Assembly (NCBI GenBank): GCA_964429245.1
Contig: CAYSBE010000018.1
Location: 1 to 28,933 of the forward strand
Reading direction: 5' to 3'
DNA from: CAYSBE01 sp964429245
Lineage (GTDB): Bacteria > Bacteroidota > Bacteroidia > UKL13-3
Length of the DNA stretch: 28,933 bases
Positions 16,020 to 23,645 of this stretch are shown piece by piece; within the stretch, counting starts at the first letter, position 1; each line of letters opens with the position of its first letter. The translations under genes were made by a program, and so were the position numbers. The notes under the pieces were generated by a model, which had not been told where the DNA came from, searched no databases, and saw only the letters and a list, made by a program, of their open reading frames with translations.

Positions 16020-16050
16020 CAAAGGTATGGTTATTTTACAAATCTGCAAA
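16020..16050 (-). promoter_or_regulatory. Bacteroidota-type promoter for the repeat array, tRNA-Leu and possibly tig
   Basis: On the minus strand TTTG (16050-16047), a 19-base spacer and TACCTTTG (16027-16020) match the -33/-7 consensus TTTG-N19-21-TAnnTTTG exactly. The start point would be near 16013, about 60 bases before the first repeat. It lies 36 bases past the stop of the DUF1905 gene, where a promoter would be expected. It is the best promoter match in the window. Confidence 0.65.
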
Positions 16051-16086
16051 CAAATATTATGATTCAGAAAATGAGTATATTATGTT

Positions 16087-16596
16087 TTAGGCCCGCATTA
16101 ATTGATTTAGTTTTTTAAAATCAATTTTCCCGCCTGTAGCTTTCAGGTGCTCAAGAATAGCAATGCCGCGCTTGATGCGCAGGTCGGGGTTTTTCACATT
16201 TCCGGCAATATAAATTAGGCTGCGTTGTTTGCCGGGTGTAAGTGAATGAAAAAACTGATTGCCGTCCTCGTCCTGTTTAAGCAGTTCTGCAAATTCAACG
16301 GGCATAGGCAATCCGTATTCGCTGTTGTCGTTTTCAAGCATTACCTCCACCATATCGCCTTCGTTGAGCTTCAGTTTTTCGCGCAACTTTTTATTGATAT
16401 TTATAAAATAGTTGCCATCACCCATGGGCATCAACGCTGCCTGAAATGTGGCGTGCTGATTAAGTGTGCATACAATCCGTTTATTCTCAAGGAAATCTTG
16501 TACATATTTTACAGGCACTGTAACATGGTAGTACCAGAGATTTCCATCAAATTTTCCAATAGAAGATTTAAATGCAATTGTTTTTGGTGATGTCAT
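16087..16596 (-). CDS. DUF1905 / YdeI-OmpD-associated domain protein
   Basis: A 169-residue cytoplasmic protein of two domains. The N-terminal DUF1905 part is a small beta-barrel (FDGNLWYYHVTVPVKYV, then MPMGDGNYFININKKLREKL and GDMVEVMLE). The C-terminal part is of the YdeI/OmpD-associated type (FFHSLTPGKQRSLIYIAG, then KNPDLRIKRGIAILEHL). Family members have been linked to bacteriocin protection or stress, but the molecular role is not established. The ATG at 16596 is preferred over an upstream TTG. A terminator-like hairpin with its U-run ends two bases before this ATG, which is unusual and means the gene depends on read-through or has its start elsewhere. Confidence 0.85.
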   Translation of the reverse strand: MTSPKTIAFKSSIGKFDGNLWYYHVTVPVKYVQDFLENKRIVCTLNQHATFQAALMPMGDGNYFININKKLREKLKLNEGDMVEVMLENDNSEYGLPMPVEFAELLKQDEDGNQFFHSLTPGKQRSLIYIAGNVKNPDLRIKRGIAILEHLKATGGKIDFKKLNQLMRA

Positions 16597-16598
16597 AT

Positions 16599-16632
16599 AA
16601 AAAATCAACCCTCAGGAAGGAAGCTGAGGGTT
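16599..16632 (-). terminator. Intrinsic terminator after aminopeptidase P, touching the next start codon
   Basis: On the minus strand AACCCTCAG / CTGAGGGTT (9-bp stem, 8-base loop) is followed by GA and six T. It lies six bases after the aminopeptidase stop, and its T-run ends two bases before the ATG of the DUF1905 gene. Confidence 0.8.
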
Positions 16633-16637
16633 TGATA

Positions 16638-17930
16638 TTATGTGTTCATGATATCTTCAATTTGTTCTGCTTCAATCGGAATATGTTCCATCAAATCGAT
16701 GCAGCCATCTGCTGTAATCAAAATTTCATTTTCCAAGCGAATGCCAATTCCTTCTTCAGGTATGTAAATACCGGGTTCACAGCTATACATCATTCCTGAT
16801 TGCATGGGTTCGTAGCGCATTCCTACGTCATGTACATCAAGCCCAAGAAAATGTGATGTGCCATGCATGAAATATTTTTTATAAGCAGGCCAATCAGGAT
16901 TTTGTTTTTTTATATCATCCATTTTAATGAGTTGCAGATCCACAAGTTCTTTTTCCATTGCCAGTCCAACTTCTTTGTGATATTCCATCAACATAACTCC
17001 GGGTTTTAGCATTTGTTTAGCGGCACGCATTACACGCAAAACTGCATTGTATACATCTTTCTGTCTTGGTGTAAATTTTCCGTTCACCGGCATCACACGT
17101 GTCATATCGCTGATATAGTTTCCATAATCGGCACCGGTATCCAGCAAAAGTAAATCTCCATCGCGGCATATATCAGCATTGTCAACATAATGCAATACAC
17201 AGGCATTTTTGCCCGATGCCACAATAGGCGTGAACGAATGTCCGGTAGCACCATTTCTAACAAATTCATGAATTACTTCGGCTTCTACTTCATACTCTTT
17301 AACACCTGGTTTTACGAATTTGAGTACCCGCCTGAACATACTGTGTGAAATCTCCAGAGCCTTTTTCATGTACTCAACTTCTAGCGGATGTTTTACCGAG
17401 CGTAACCGTTGCATAATTGGAGCTGCCCTTTCGAACTGGTGTAAAGGATAACGCTCACGCATTTCGTGGGCAAATAACAAATCTTTATAAGGAGCTTTAT
17501 TGCTTGCACGGTCATTCTCATTTGTATTCAAATAAATGGTTTGGGCCATATTAAATACAGGACGCATCAATGCATCAAATTCATCCATCCAGAATACGTT
17601 GGCAATTCCAGATATGGCAGTAGCTTCTTCCTTGGTATATTTATGGCCATCCCACACGGCAATTTGTTCGCTGGTGCGTTTCACAAACAAAGCTTCGCGG
17701 TATTGCGCAACAGGACAATCCGGGAAAATTACAACAGCACATTCTTCTTGGTCAATACCGGTATGCCAGTACATATCTGAGTTTTGTTTAAACTCATAGC
17801 TTGCATCGCCATTGCGCGGCATAATCATGTTGCTGTGAAATATGGCTATGCTGTTAGGTTTCATAGCGGTTTTAAATCGGTTTCTGTTGTCAATAAACAG
17901 TTGCTTGTCAATTAATTCGTATCGCTTCAT
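16638..17930 (-). CDS. Xaa-Pro aminopeptidase (aminopeptidase P family)
   Basis: A metallopeptidase that removes an N-terminal residue preceding proline. The 430-residue product has the AMP_N creatinase-like N-terminal domain and a pita-bread M24B catalytic domain. The five metal ligands are all in place: D264 and D275 in LLLDTGADYGNYISDMTR, H360 in GTSHFLGLDVHD, E385 in CEPGIYIP and E400 in GIGIRLENE. The ATG at 17930 gives MKRYELI; a TTG six codons earlier is less likely. No signal peptide, so it is cytoplasmic. It is divergent from the His/Cys-rich gene across about 110 bp. Confidence 0.95.
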   Translation of the reverse strand: MKRYELIDKQLFIDNRNRFKTAMKPNSIAIFHSNMIMPRNGDASYEFKQNSDMYWHTGIDQEECAVVIFPDCPVAQYREALFVKRTSEQIAVWDGHKYTKEEATAISGIANVFWMDEFDALMRPVFNMAQTIYLNTNENDRASNKAPYKDLLFAHEMRERYPLHQFERAAPIMQRLRSVKHPLEVEYMKKALEISHSMFRRVLKFVKPGVKEYEVEAEVIHEFVRNGATGHSFTPIVASGKNACVLHYVDNADICRDGDLLLLDTGADYGNYISDMTRVMPVNGKFTPRQKDVYNAVLRVMRAAKQMLKPGVMLMEYHKEVGLAMEKELVDLQLIKMDDIKKQNPDWPAYKKYFMHGTSHFLGLDVHDVGMRYEPMQSGMMYSCEPGIYIPEEGIGIRLENEILITADGCIDLMEHIPIEAEQIEDIMNT

Positions 17931-18022
17931 TTGGGTGTCAATATTCAATACAAGGTTAATGCAATTCGGTGAATGGTCAAAAACAAATTACACAAGCGGG
18001 ACCGAACCTCTAAAAATATTGT

Positions 18023-18030
18023 TAACTTTG
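18023..18030 (+). promoter_or_regulatory. Candidate -7 element of the metal-uptake locus
   Basis: TAACTTTG matches TAnnTTTG and ends seven bases before the TTG start at 18038, implying a nearly leaderless transcript. No clear -33 element. Confidence 0.35.
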
Positions 18031-18037
18031 CCCCGCT

Positions 18038-18430
18038 TTGAGAAAATACGGCTCACATATTTCCATACTGCTGCTGGCAATTATTTCAATTGCATGGCTG
18101 CCGTATAATGTATTTCATAAGCACGATTCCGATACCCATTTGCAGCATTTAGTTTCTGGTGAACACTTACATGAGCACCACTGCGAGATGGATAGCTACG
18201 TATGTCAGGATGTATTTACAAGCGATTGCGAGCACGCTTCACATCTTTCTGCATATCATGCCAATTGCTTTATCTGTGAATTCGTATTTACCAAACATTT
18301 TGACCAGATAAACGCGTATCAACCAAATATCATCGACCAGTTTAATCAATTGGTATCCAACCCGTTTTTATGTGCGTTGCGATTTTACAGCATCTCAGCC
18401 GACTCGCGCGGACCGCCCGTTGTAGCATAA
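18038..18430 (+). CDS. Small His/Cys-rich membrane-anchored protein
   Basis: A 130-residue protein with a single N-terminal hydrophobic segment (ISILLLAIISIAWLPYNV, about 8-25), either a signal peptide or an anchor. It is then unusually rich in His and Cys: a cluster HLHEHHCE near 43-50, cysteines at 49, 56, 64, 77, 80 and 112, and a CFICEF motif at 77-82. This composition suggests metal binding on the periplasmic side. No ATG is available: the frame opens after a TAA at 18023 and the first plausible start is TTG at 18038. It lies 45 bases before a TonB receptor and probably shares its transcript. Function is inferred only. Confidence 0.75.
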   Translation: MRKYGSHISILLLAIISIAWLPYNVFHKHDSDTHLQHLVSGEHLHEHHCEMDSYVCQDVFTSDCEHASHLSAYHANCFICEFVFTKHFDQINAYQPNIIDQFNQLVSNPFLCALRFYSISADSRGPPVVA

Positions 18431-18475
18431 AGCTAATCCATTTCTTTTTCAATTATTTTTTTTTAATTATTAAAC

Positions 18476-20800
18476 ATGCAAAAGGCATACATAGGTATGC
18501 TTGTTGTGGCTTTGATGATTTGCGGAAAGCTGGGTGCAGCAGTTGTTGCAGAAAAGTATTCCATACAGGTAACTGTATTGGATAGCATTACCGGGCAACC
18601 CTTAACCGGAGCATCTATTCATATCGAAGGCATAAACAAAGCTTACCTAACTTCATCAGCGGGCTTGGTGAACATTGATTCATTACCCAAAGGCAATTAT
18701 CATATTGATGTGGTTGCTGAAGGGTATCATATGCACCATGCTGAAATTTCGGTTCGTAGAAATATGGCTGTGGAGGTACTGCTATGTCCGAATACATTCC
18801 ATTTGCATGAGGTGGTGGTGCACCGGAAAAGAAATGAAGAACAAACAACACTGCAATATAAAAATACCCTGAACACAAAAGAGGTGCAAGCCAACCGAGG
18901 ACAAAACATAACAGAACTTTTGACGCAAGTAAACGGAGTAAGTGCGATGACCAGCGGTCCCGCCATTAGTAAACCCATCATTCGCGGATTGCATAGTCAG
19001 CGAATGGTTATGTCTGTTAATCAAATCCGATTGGAAGGACAACAATGGGGTGCAGAACATGCTCCTGAAATTGACGCATTTGCTGTTGATAAAGTGGAAG
19101 TTATTAAAGGAGCATCTTCTGTAATGTTTGGTGCCGAAGCTATTGCCGGTGTGGTTAAGGTTACTCCTAAACCTTACCGACAAATAAATGGGGTAGAAGG
19201 TGCATTGTCATTGAATGCTTTTTCAAATAACAAACAAGGCGCACTTGGATTGTTGCTTTTGGGAACGCAAGGAAAAAGACAACAAATTCAATGGCGCTTA
19301 CAATCCTCCATGCGAAAAGCAGGTGATAGCCGTGCACCGAATTATGTGATATCTAATACAGGTATGGAAGAAGCGAATGGTTCAGTTGCTATGCGCTACA
19401 ATTGGAACAATCAAGCGTTTACAGAAATAACCTATTCTTTGTTTTACAGCAAAATGGGTATTATGTCGGCTTCGCATTTAGGCAATGTAACTGATTTGCA
19501 AAGAGCCATTGAAAGTTCGCAACCATTAATTATTCTTCCATTTACTTTTGATATTAACCGACCATATCAGCAGGTTAAACACCAAACTGTATCCATTTTG
19601 CACGAACAAAAATTCACGCATTTCAAAACAGCATTTCAATATTCATTTCAGCTAAACGAACGAAAAGAATACGATAATGATGCCGTATATAATCGTACAC
19701 TGAGGTCTGAACAGCTACCTGCATTTGATATGCAAATTGCCACGCAGATTTTTTCGGCCAAACTTACCCAACAAACGTATCGTAAATTTAATCTCCATTG
19801 CGGTGCCGACATCATGTTGCAAAACAATTTGGTTGGTGGTTTGCAATACCTCATACCAGATTATACCTCGTTTTCAGGTGGGGTATATGCGCTGGAAAGA
19901 AGAGAGCATACAGATTGGTCGCTTGATTTGGGAATGAGGATGGATTATAAAAGACAGCATGTTACACACACTGACAGATTCAGAAAAATTGATCAAATGC
20001 TGGAGTTTTTGATGCCAACAGGTATGGTTACATACGTTAGAAAACTATCGGCCAAACAAAATCTGGTACTGAATGCCTCATCAGGTTGGCGAGCTCCTTC
20101 GATTAATGAGCTGTATAGTGATGGGGTGCATATTTCGTTGGCAACATATGAGAAAGGAAATGCAGAACTTAAACCGGAACAATCGTATTTGTTTGATATT
20201 GCATGGAACATCAAAACCGATAAATGGAATGTAGAGTTGAGTGCATACAACAACTATATGCATCAATTTATTTATCAACTTCCGGATTCGGTTCCGATTT
20301 TAACCATTAGGGGGGCTTTCCCTTTGCTGAATTTCAAACAAACCAATGCCAACTTAACAGGTGCTGATGTAACGGTAAGCAGAAAAATAAGGAATGATTT
20401 TCAGGCAGCGTTAGCTTATTCTTATTTGTATGCCCAAGATGTGAGCAACGGTATTCCGCTTATTTTTATGCCTGCAAACAGGTTGCGAATAAATTTTGGT
20501 TATCAAAAAGCAAAGGTTGCATTTATGCATCAGTTGTTTGCTACAATCAGTTTTACCCACGTTGCCGAGCAAAAAAGGTATACAACGGGAAGTGATTACA
20601 TGTCTCCGCCAACGGCCTATCAGGTTATTCATTTTAATTCAGGATTTGCATTTAAGGTGCACCAACAATTTTGGCAAGTAAGTGTTGGGGTAAACAACCT
20701 AATGGACCAAACTTACCGCGATTACATGAGCCGCTTCAGGTATTTTACAGATGAAGCCGGACGCAATTTTATTTTAAGACTAACTATTCCATTTAACTAA
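18476..20800 (+). CDS. TonB-dependent outer-membrane receptor, probably for metal
   Basis: A 774-residue outer-membrane transporter powered by TonB. A signal peptide (about 1-22) precedes a carboxypeptidase-D-like regulatory domain (SIQVTVLDSITGQPLTGASI) and a plug domain (about 125-235) with ITELLTQVNGVSAMTSGPA, RGLHSQRMVMSVNQIRLEG, EHAPEID and VEVIKGASSVMFGAEAIAG. The rest is a 22-strand barrel ending in FILRLTIPFN, with the terminal aromatic/hydrophobic strand expected of the BAM signal. The short plug-barrel layout resembles ZnuD/siderophore-type receptors rather than SusC. The flanking genes (His/Cys-rich upstream, Asp/His-rich lipoprotein 18 bases downstream) point to a divalent metal, perhaps zinc or copper. 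The ligand is inferred from context. Confidence 0.93.
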   Translation: MQKAYIGMLVVALMICGKLGAAVVAEKYSIQVTVLDSITGQPLTGASIHIEGINKAYLTSSAGLVNIDSLPKGNYHIDVVAEGYHMHHAEISVRRNMAVEVLLCPNTFHLHEVVVHRKRNEEQTTLQYKNTLNTKEVQANRGQNITELLTQVNGVSAMTSGPAISKPIIRGLHSQRMVMSVNQIRLEGQQWGAEHAPEIDAFAVDKVEVIKGASSVMFGAEAIAGVVKVTPKPYRQINGVEGALSLNAFSNNKQGALGLLLLGTQGKRQQIQWRLQSSMRKAGDSRAPNYVISNTGMEEANGSVAMRYNWNNQAFTEITYSLFYSKMGIMSASHLGNVTDLQRAIESSQPLIILPFTFDINRPYQQVKHQTVSILHEQKFTHFKTAFQYSFQLNERKEYDNDAVYNRTLRSEQLPAFDMQIATQIFSAKLTQQTYRKFNLHCGADIMLQNNLVGGLQYLIPDYTSFSGGVYALERREHTDWSLDLGMRMDYKRQHVTHTDRFRKIDQMLEFLMPTGMVTYVRKLSAKQNLVLNASSGWRAPSINELYSDGVHISLATYEKGNAELKPEQSYLFDIAWNIKTDKWNVELSAYNNYMHQFIYQLPDSVPILTIRGAFPLLNFKQTNANLTGADVTVSRKIRNDFQAALAYSYLYAQDVSNGIPLIFMPANRLRINFGYQKAKVAFMHQLFATISFTHVAEQKRYTTGSDYMSPPTAYQVIHFNSGFAFKVHQQFWQVSVGVNNLMDQTYRDYMSRFRYFTDEAGRNFILRLTIPFN

Positions 20801-20818
20801 CTTTAACAATTTAACAAC

Positions 20819-21382
20819 ATGAAAAAAAATCTAATTTATTTATTGACACTTGTAAGTGTTTTTACTTTCTCTTGTAAAGACGACCATGATGATGACCATA
20901 AGGATGATCACGATCACGAAAATGAACTCATCACCACCTTGCGCATCAATTTAACCGACACCGCCAGTGGTACTGTTCAAACATTCACATGGAGACAACC
21001 GGGAGGTCCAGGAACAGCAGTTACCATAGATACTATAAGATTAATATCAGGTAAATTCTACTCTGCTACAACAGATGTGCTTGATGAAAGTAAAAATCCG
21101 GTAAAGAGTGTGACCGCTGAGATTGAAGAATTGAAAAATGAGCATCGCTTTATTTATACATCGTCTACTACCCGACTTACCACTACCATCACAGATTTCG
21201 ACTCCAATAATCCACCATTGGAACTTGGATTAAGATGGAATGCCGTGACCGCACAAAGTGGCGATCAAGCAGGGCAACTTCGAATTACATTAAAGCATTA
21301 CAGCTCATCAGATCCCAAAACTAACGGACCACAGGCAGGCTCTACCGATATTGATGTAACTTTTCCGGTTGTCATCAATTAA
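20819..21382 (+). CDS. Asp/His-rich lipoprotein paired with the TonB receptor
   Basis: A 187-residue lipoprotein with signal MKKNLIYLLTLVSVFTFSC, lipobox Cys at residue 19. Directly after the Cys comes an almost pure Asp/His/Lys stretch (KDDHDDDHKDDHDHE, 20-34), an obvious candidate metal-binding tether. The remaining domain is beta-rich (LITTLRINLTDTASG, GLRWNAVTAQSGDQAGQLRI, TDIDVTFPVV). Bacteroidota carry similar Glu/His- or Asp/His-rich lipoproteins beside TonB receptors, as far as I recall. It starts 18 bases after the receptor stop and is thus in the same operon. Likely role: capture of metal at the outer surface and delivery to the receptor; this is inference. Confidence 0.85.
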   Translation: MKKNLIYLLTLVSVFTFSCKDDHDDDHKDDHDHENELITTLRINLTDTASGTVQTFTWRQPGGPGTAVTIDTIRLISGKFYSATTDVLDESKNPVKSVTAEIEELKNEHRFIYTSSTTRLTTTITDFDSNNPPLELGLRWNAVTAQSGDQAGQLRITLKHYSSSDPKTNGPQAGSTDIDVTFPVVIN

Positions 21383-21422
21383 TTTGGTTGGCGATGTGTA
21401 ATCCAAAGTGCAACTTTGTTGC

Positions 21423-22253
21423 ATGCAAAATTTTATAGAGATATCCATTGATTGTGCCCCTGATTTGATAGACATTATTGGTGCTGAATTATTAGCATCA
21501 GGTTACGAATCAATAATGGAGCAGGAACCAGGTATACTTACGTATATTACAGAAACGGAATGGAATGAACAGGAATTGCTTGAGCTGTTAAGCAAATATG
21601 GCATAGGCCCGGCAGCTGTTCATTCCAAAACCGTTCCCAATCAAAATTGGAATGAAATATGGGAGTCGTCATATGAACCCATTTGCATTGATAATAGGAT
21701 TCGAATACGCGCGCCATTTCATGTTGAGGATTCATCCTACGAAAATGAGTTGGTTATAAAACCAAAGAATACGTTTGGCACAGGCCACCACGAAACTACC
21801 CAATTGATGTTGCAACTGATGCTTGATGAAACCTTTTCCGGGAAACTCATTTTTGATTTTGGATGTGGCACAGGTATACTTGGCTTGATGGCTTTGAAAC
21901 TTGGTGCAAACAAAGTAACAGGCAATGATATTGATGGTTGGTGTACGGATAATATTAACGAGAACATGCAACTCAATCATTTGGAGGCATTCGAATTTCG
22001 ACAAGGAGATTTGTCGGTTATTAAAACCGATGAATGCTTTGATGGCATACTTGCCAATATCAACAAAAATATATTGATGGCGAATTTTGAGAAACTTTCT
22101 ATTCACCTAAATGCAGGTGGTTTTTTACTCATCAGCGGTTTTTATGGGCAGGATTTGGATGATTTAAAAATCGCAGCTGAGCCAAAAGGATTGTCATTTG
22201 AGAGGCACCGTACCCTAAACAACTGGTGTGCTGCTCGATTTAAAAAAATCTAA
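21423..22253 (+). CDS. prmA: Ribosomal protein L11 methyltransferase
   Basis: PrmA is an S-adenosylmethionine-dependent enzyme that trimethylates ribosomal protein L11. The product has 276 residues from the ATG at 21423; an in-frame GTG at 21408 would add five. A small N-terminal substrate-recognition domain (about 1-55) leads to NWNEIWESSYEPI, the family motif KPKNTFGTGHHETTQL, the SAM-binding glycine loop IFDFGCGTGILGLMAL and the ANINKNIL motif in place of the usual NPPY-like sequence. It follows the metal-uptake operon by 40 bases and may have its own promoter (CAACTTTG four bases before the ATG). Confidence 0.95.
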   Translation: MQNFIEISIDCAPDLIDIIGAELLASGYESIMEQEPGILTYITETEWNEQELLELLSKYGIGPAAVHSKTVPNQNWNEIWESSYEPICIDNRIRIRAPFHVEDSSYENELVIKPKNTFGTGHHETTQLMLQLMLDETFSGKLIFDFGCGTGILGLMALKLGANKVTGNDIDGWCTDNINENMQLNHLEAFEFRQGDLSVIKTDECFDGILANINKNILMANFEKLSIHLNAGGFLLISGFYGQDLDDLKIAAEPKGLSFERHRTLNNWCAARFKKI

Positions 22254-22307
22254 AAGGAATTTATTTGATTGATTAAAAACTGCACATTTGCACAAAAGAA
22301 TATAACT

Positions 22308-23504
22308 ATGTACGGAAAGCTAAAAGCACATTTGCAAAAAGAACTGACAGATATTGAATCGGCCGGATTGTATAAACGCGAACGCATCATTGTTTCGGAA
22401 CAAGGTGCTGAAATTACACTGAACACCGGTCAGAAAGTGCTGAACTTTTGTGCTAATAATTACCTGGGATTGTCATCTCATCCGCGTGTGAAAGAGGCTG
22501 CCAAGAAGACAATTGAAGCGCATGGATTTGGAATGAGTTCGGTTAGATTTATTTGCGGTACTCAGGATATACATAAAAACCTCGAGAAAGCCATTGCCGA
22601 TTTTTACGGTACTGAAGATACCATTTTATATGCAGCGGCTTTTGATGCAAATGGAGGGGTGTTTGAACCTTTGTTTCAGGAGGCTGATGCCATTATCAGT
22701 GATGAGTTGAATCATGCCTCGATTATTGATGGCGTACGTTTGTGCAAGGCACAGCGCTATCGTTACAAAAACAATGATATGGCTGATTTAGAAACCCAGC
22801 TAAAAGCCGCAAATGACAAAGGAGCTCGATTTAAAATCATTGTAACAGACGGTGTTTTCAGCATGGACGGATACGTTGCCCAACTTGACAAAATATGTGA
22901 CTTAGCCGATAAATATGATGCATTAGTAATGACAGACGAATGCCACAGTGCAGGTTTTATTGGTAAAACCGGACGTGGCGTGCCAGAGTTGTGTAATGTA
23001 ATAGGAAGGGTAGATATTATTACAGGCACATTGGGAAAAGCTCTTGGAGGTGCTATGGGTGGATATACCACAGGGCATAAAGAAATTATAGAATTGTTGC
23101 GTCAACGCTCACGACCATATTTGTTTTCTAATTCTTTGGCCCCTTCAATTGTTGGTGCTTCGCTAGAAGTGTTTAAGTTATTAAATGAAAGTACCGCATT
23201 GCGCGATAAATTAGAAGCCAACGTAAAACAATTTAAAGTGGGCATGCAAGCTGCCGGTTTTGATTTGCGCGGAGGCGAAAGCGCTATTGTTCCTGTGATG
23301 TTGTATGATGCAAAACTTTCGCAGGAGTTTGCCAATAGGTTGCTTGATGAAGGCATTTACGTTATCGGATTCTTTTATCCTGTGGTGCCAAAAGACCTCG
23401 CCCGTATTAGGGTGCAACTGTCCGCTGCACACGAACCTCACCATATTGAGAAGGCAATACATGCGTTCACTAAAGTAGGTAAGGAGTTGGGTGTTATTTC
23501 TTAA
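22308..23504 (+). CDS. kbl: Glycine C-acetyltransferase (2-amino-3-ketobutyrate CoA ligase)
   Basis: Kbl cleaves 2-amino-3-ketobutyrate with CoA to glycine and acetyl-CoA in threonine breakdown. The ATG at 22308 gives 398 residues, the same length as the E. coli enzyme; the frame is open for 13 further codons upstream without family-like sequence. Alpha-oxoamine synthase signatures are present: FCANNYLGLSSHPRV, GFGMSSVRFICGTQDIHKNL, DELNHASIIDG, TDECHSAGFIGKTGRG and the PLP lysine K244 in TGTLGKALGGAMGGY. The near-exact length and motif match argue against the related KAS-type serine palmitoyltransferase or BioF. No threonine dehydrogenase (tdh) gene is beside it in this window. Confidence 0.95.
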   Translation: MYGKLKAHLQKELTDIESAGLYKRERIIVSEQGAEITLNTGQKVLNFCANNYLGLSSHPRVKEAAKKTIEAHGFGMSSVRFICGTQDIHKNLEKAIADFYGTEDTILYAAAFDANGGVFEPLFQEADAIISDELNHASIIDGVRLCKAQRYRYKNNDMADLETQLKAANDKGARFKIIVTDGVFSMDGYVAQLDKICDLADKYDALVMTDECHSAGFIGKTGRGVPELCNVIGRVDIITGTLGKALGGAMGGYTTGHKEIIELLRQRSRPYLFSNSLAPSIVGASLEVFKLLNESTALRDKLEANVKQFKVGMQAAGFDLRGGESAIVPVMLYDAKLSQEFANRLLDEGIYVIGFFYPVVPKDLARIRVQLSAAHEPHHIEKAIHAFTKVGKELGVIS

Positions 23505-23507
23505 CAT

Positions 23508-23525
23508 ACTGAAAAACAGTTTTTA
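23508..23525 (+). terminator. Weak hairpin after kbl
   Basis: A short ACTG / CAGT stem with an A-rich loop is followed by five T. It starts four bases after the kbl stop. The stem is only four pairs, so termination is uncertain. Confidence 0.35.
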
Positions 23526-23616
23526 AAGACAATTATTTATGTTACTTTAACATTAAAGATACATTCGATTAACATAAGCATAATGATGCATTAACTGAAA
23601 GCGAAGTTTGCCCGTA

Positions 23617-23624
23617 TAGATTTG
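23617..23624 (+). promoter_or_regulatory. Candidate -7 element of the second TonB receptor
   Basis: TAGATTTG matches TAnnTTTG and lies 21 bases before the ATG. No -33 TTTG at the right spacing, so support is weak. Confidence 0.3.
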
Positions 23625-23645
23625 CTGCATTATTTAACTTAAGTT

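Noticed and set aside
15485..16090. Open frame spanning tRNA-Leu, the repeats and the gap
   Set aside because: It translates tRNA and repeat sequence plus unknown bases, and has no protein-like content.
18782..19083. Minus-strand frames inside the TonB receptor gene
   Set aside because: They are antisense shadows of a well-defined receptor with conserved plug motifs.
21405..21419. Inverted repeat CAAAGT-GCA-ACTTTG just before prmA as an operator
   Set aside because: It is short and overlaps a possible -7 element; chance cannot be excluded without comparison to relatives.
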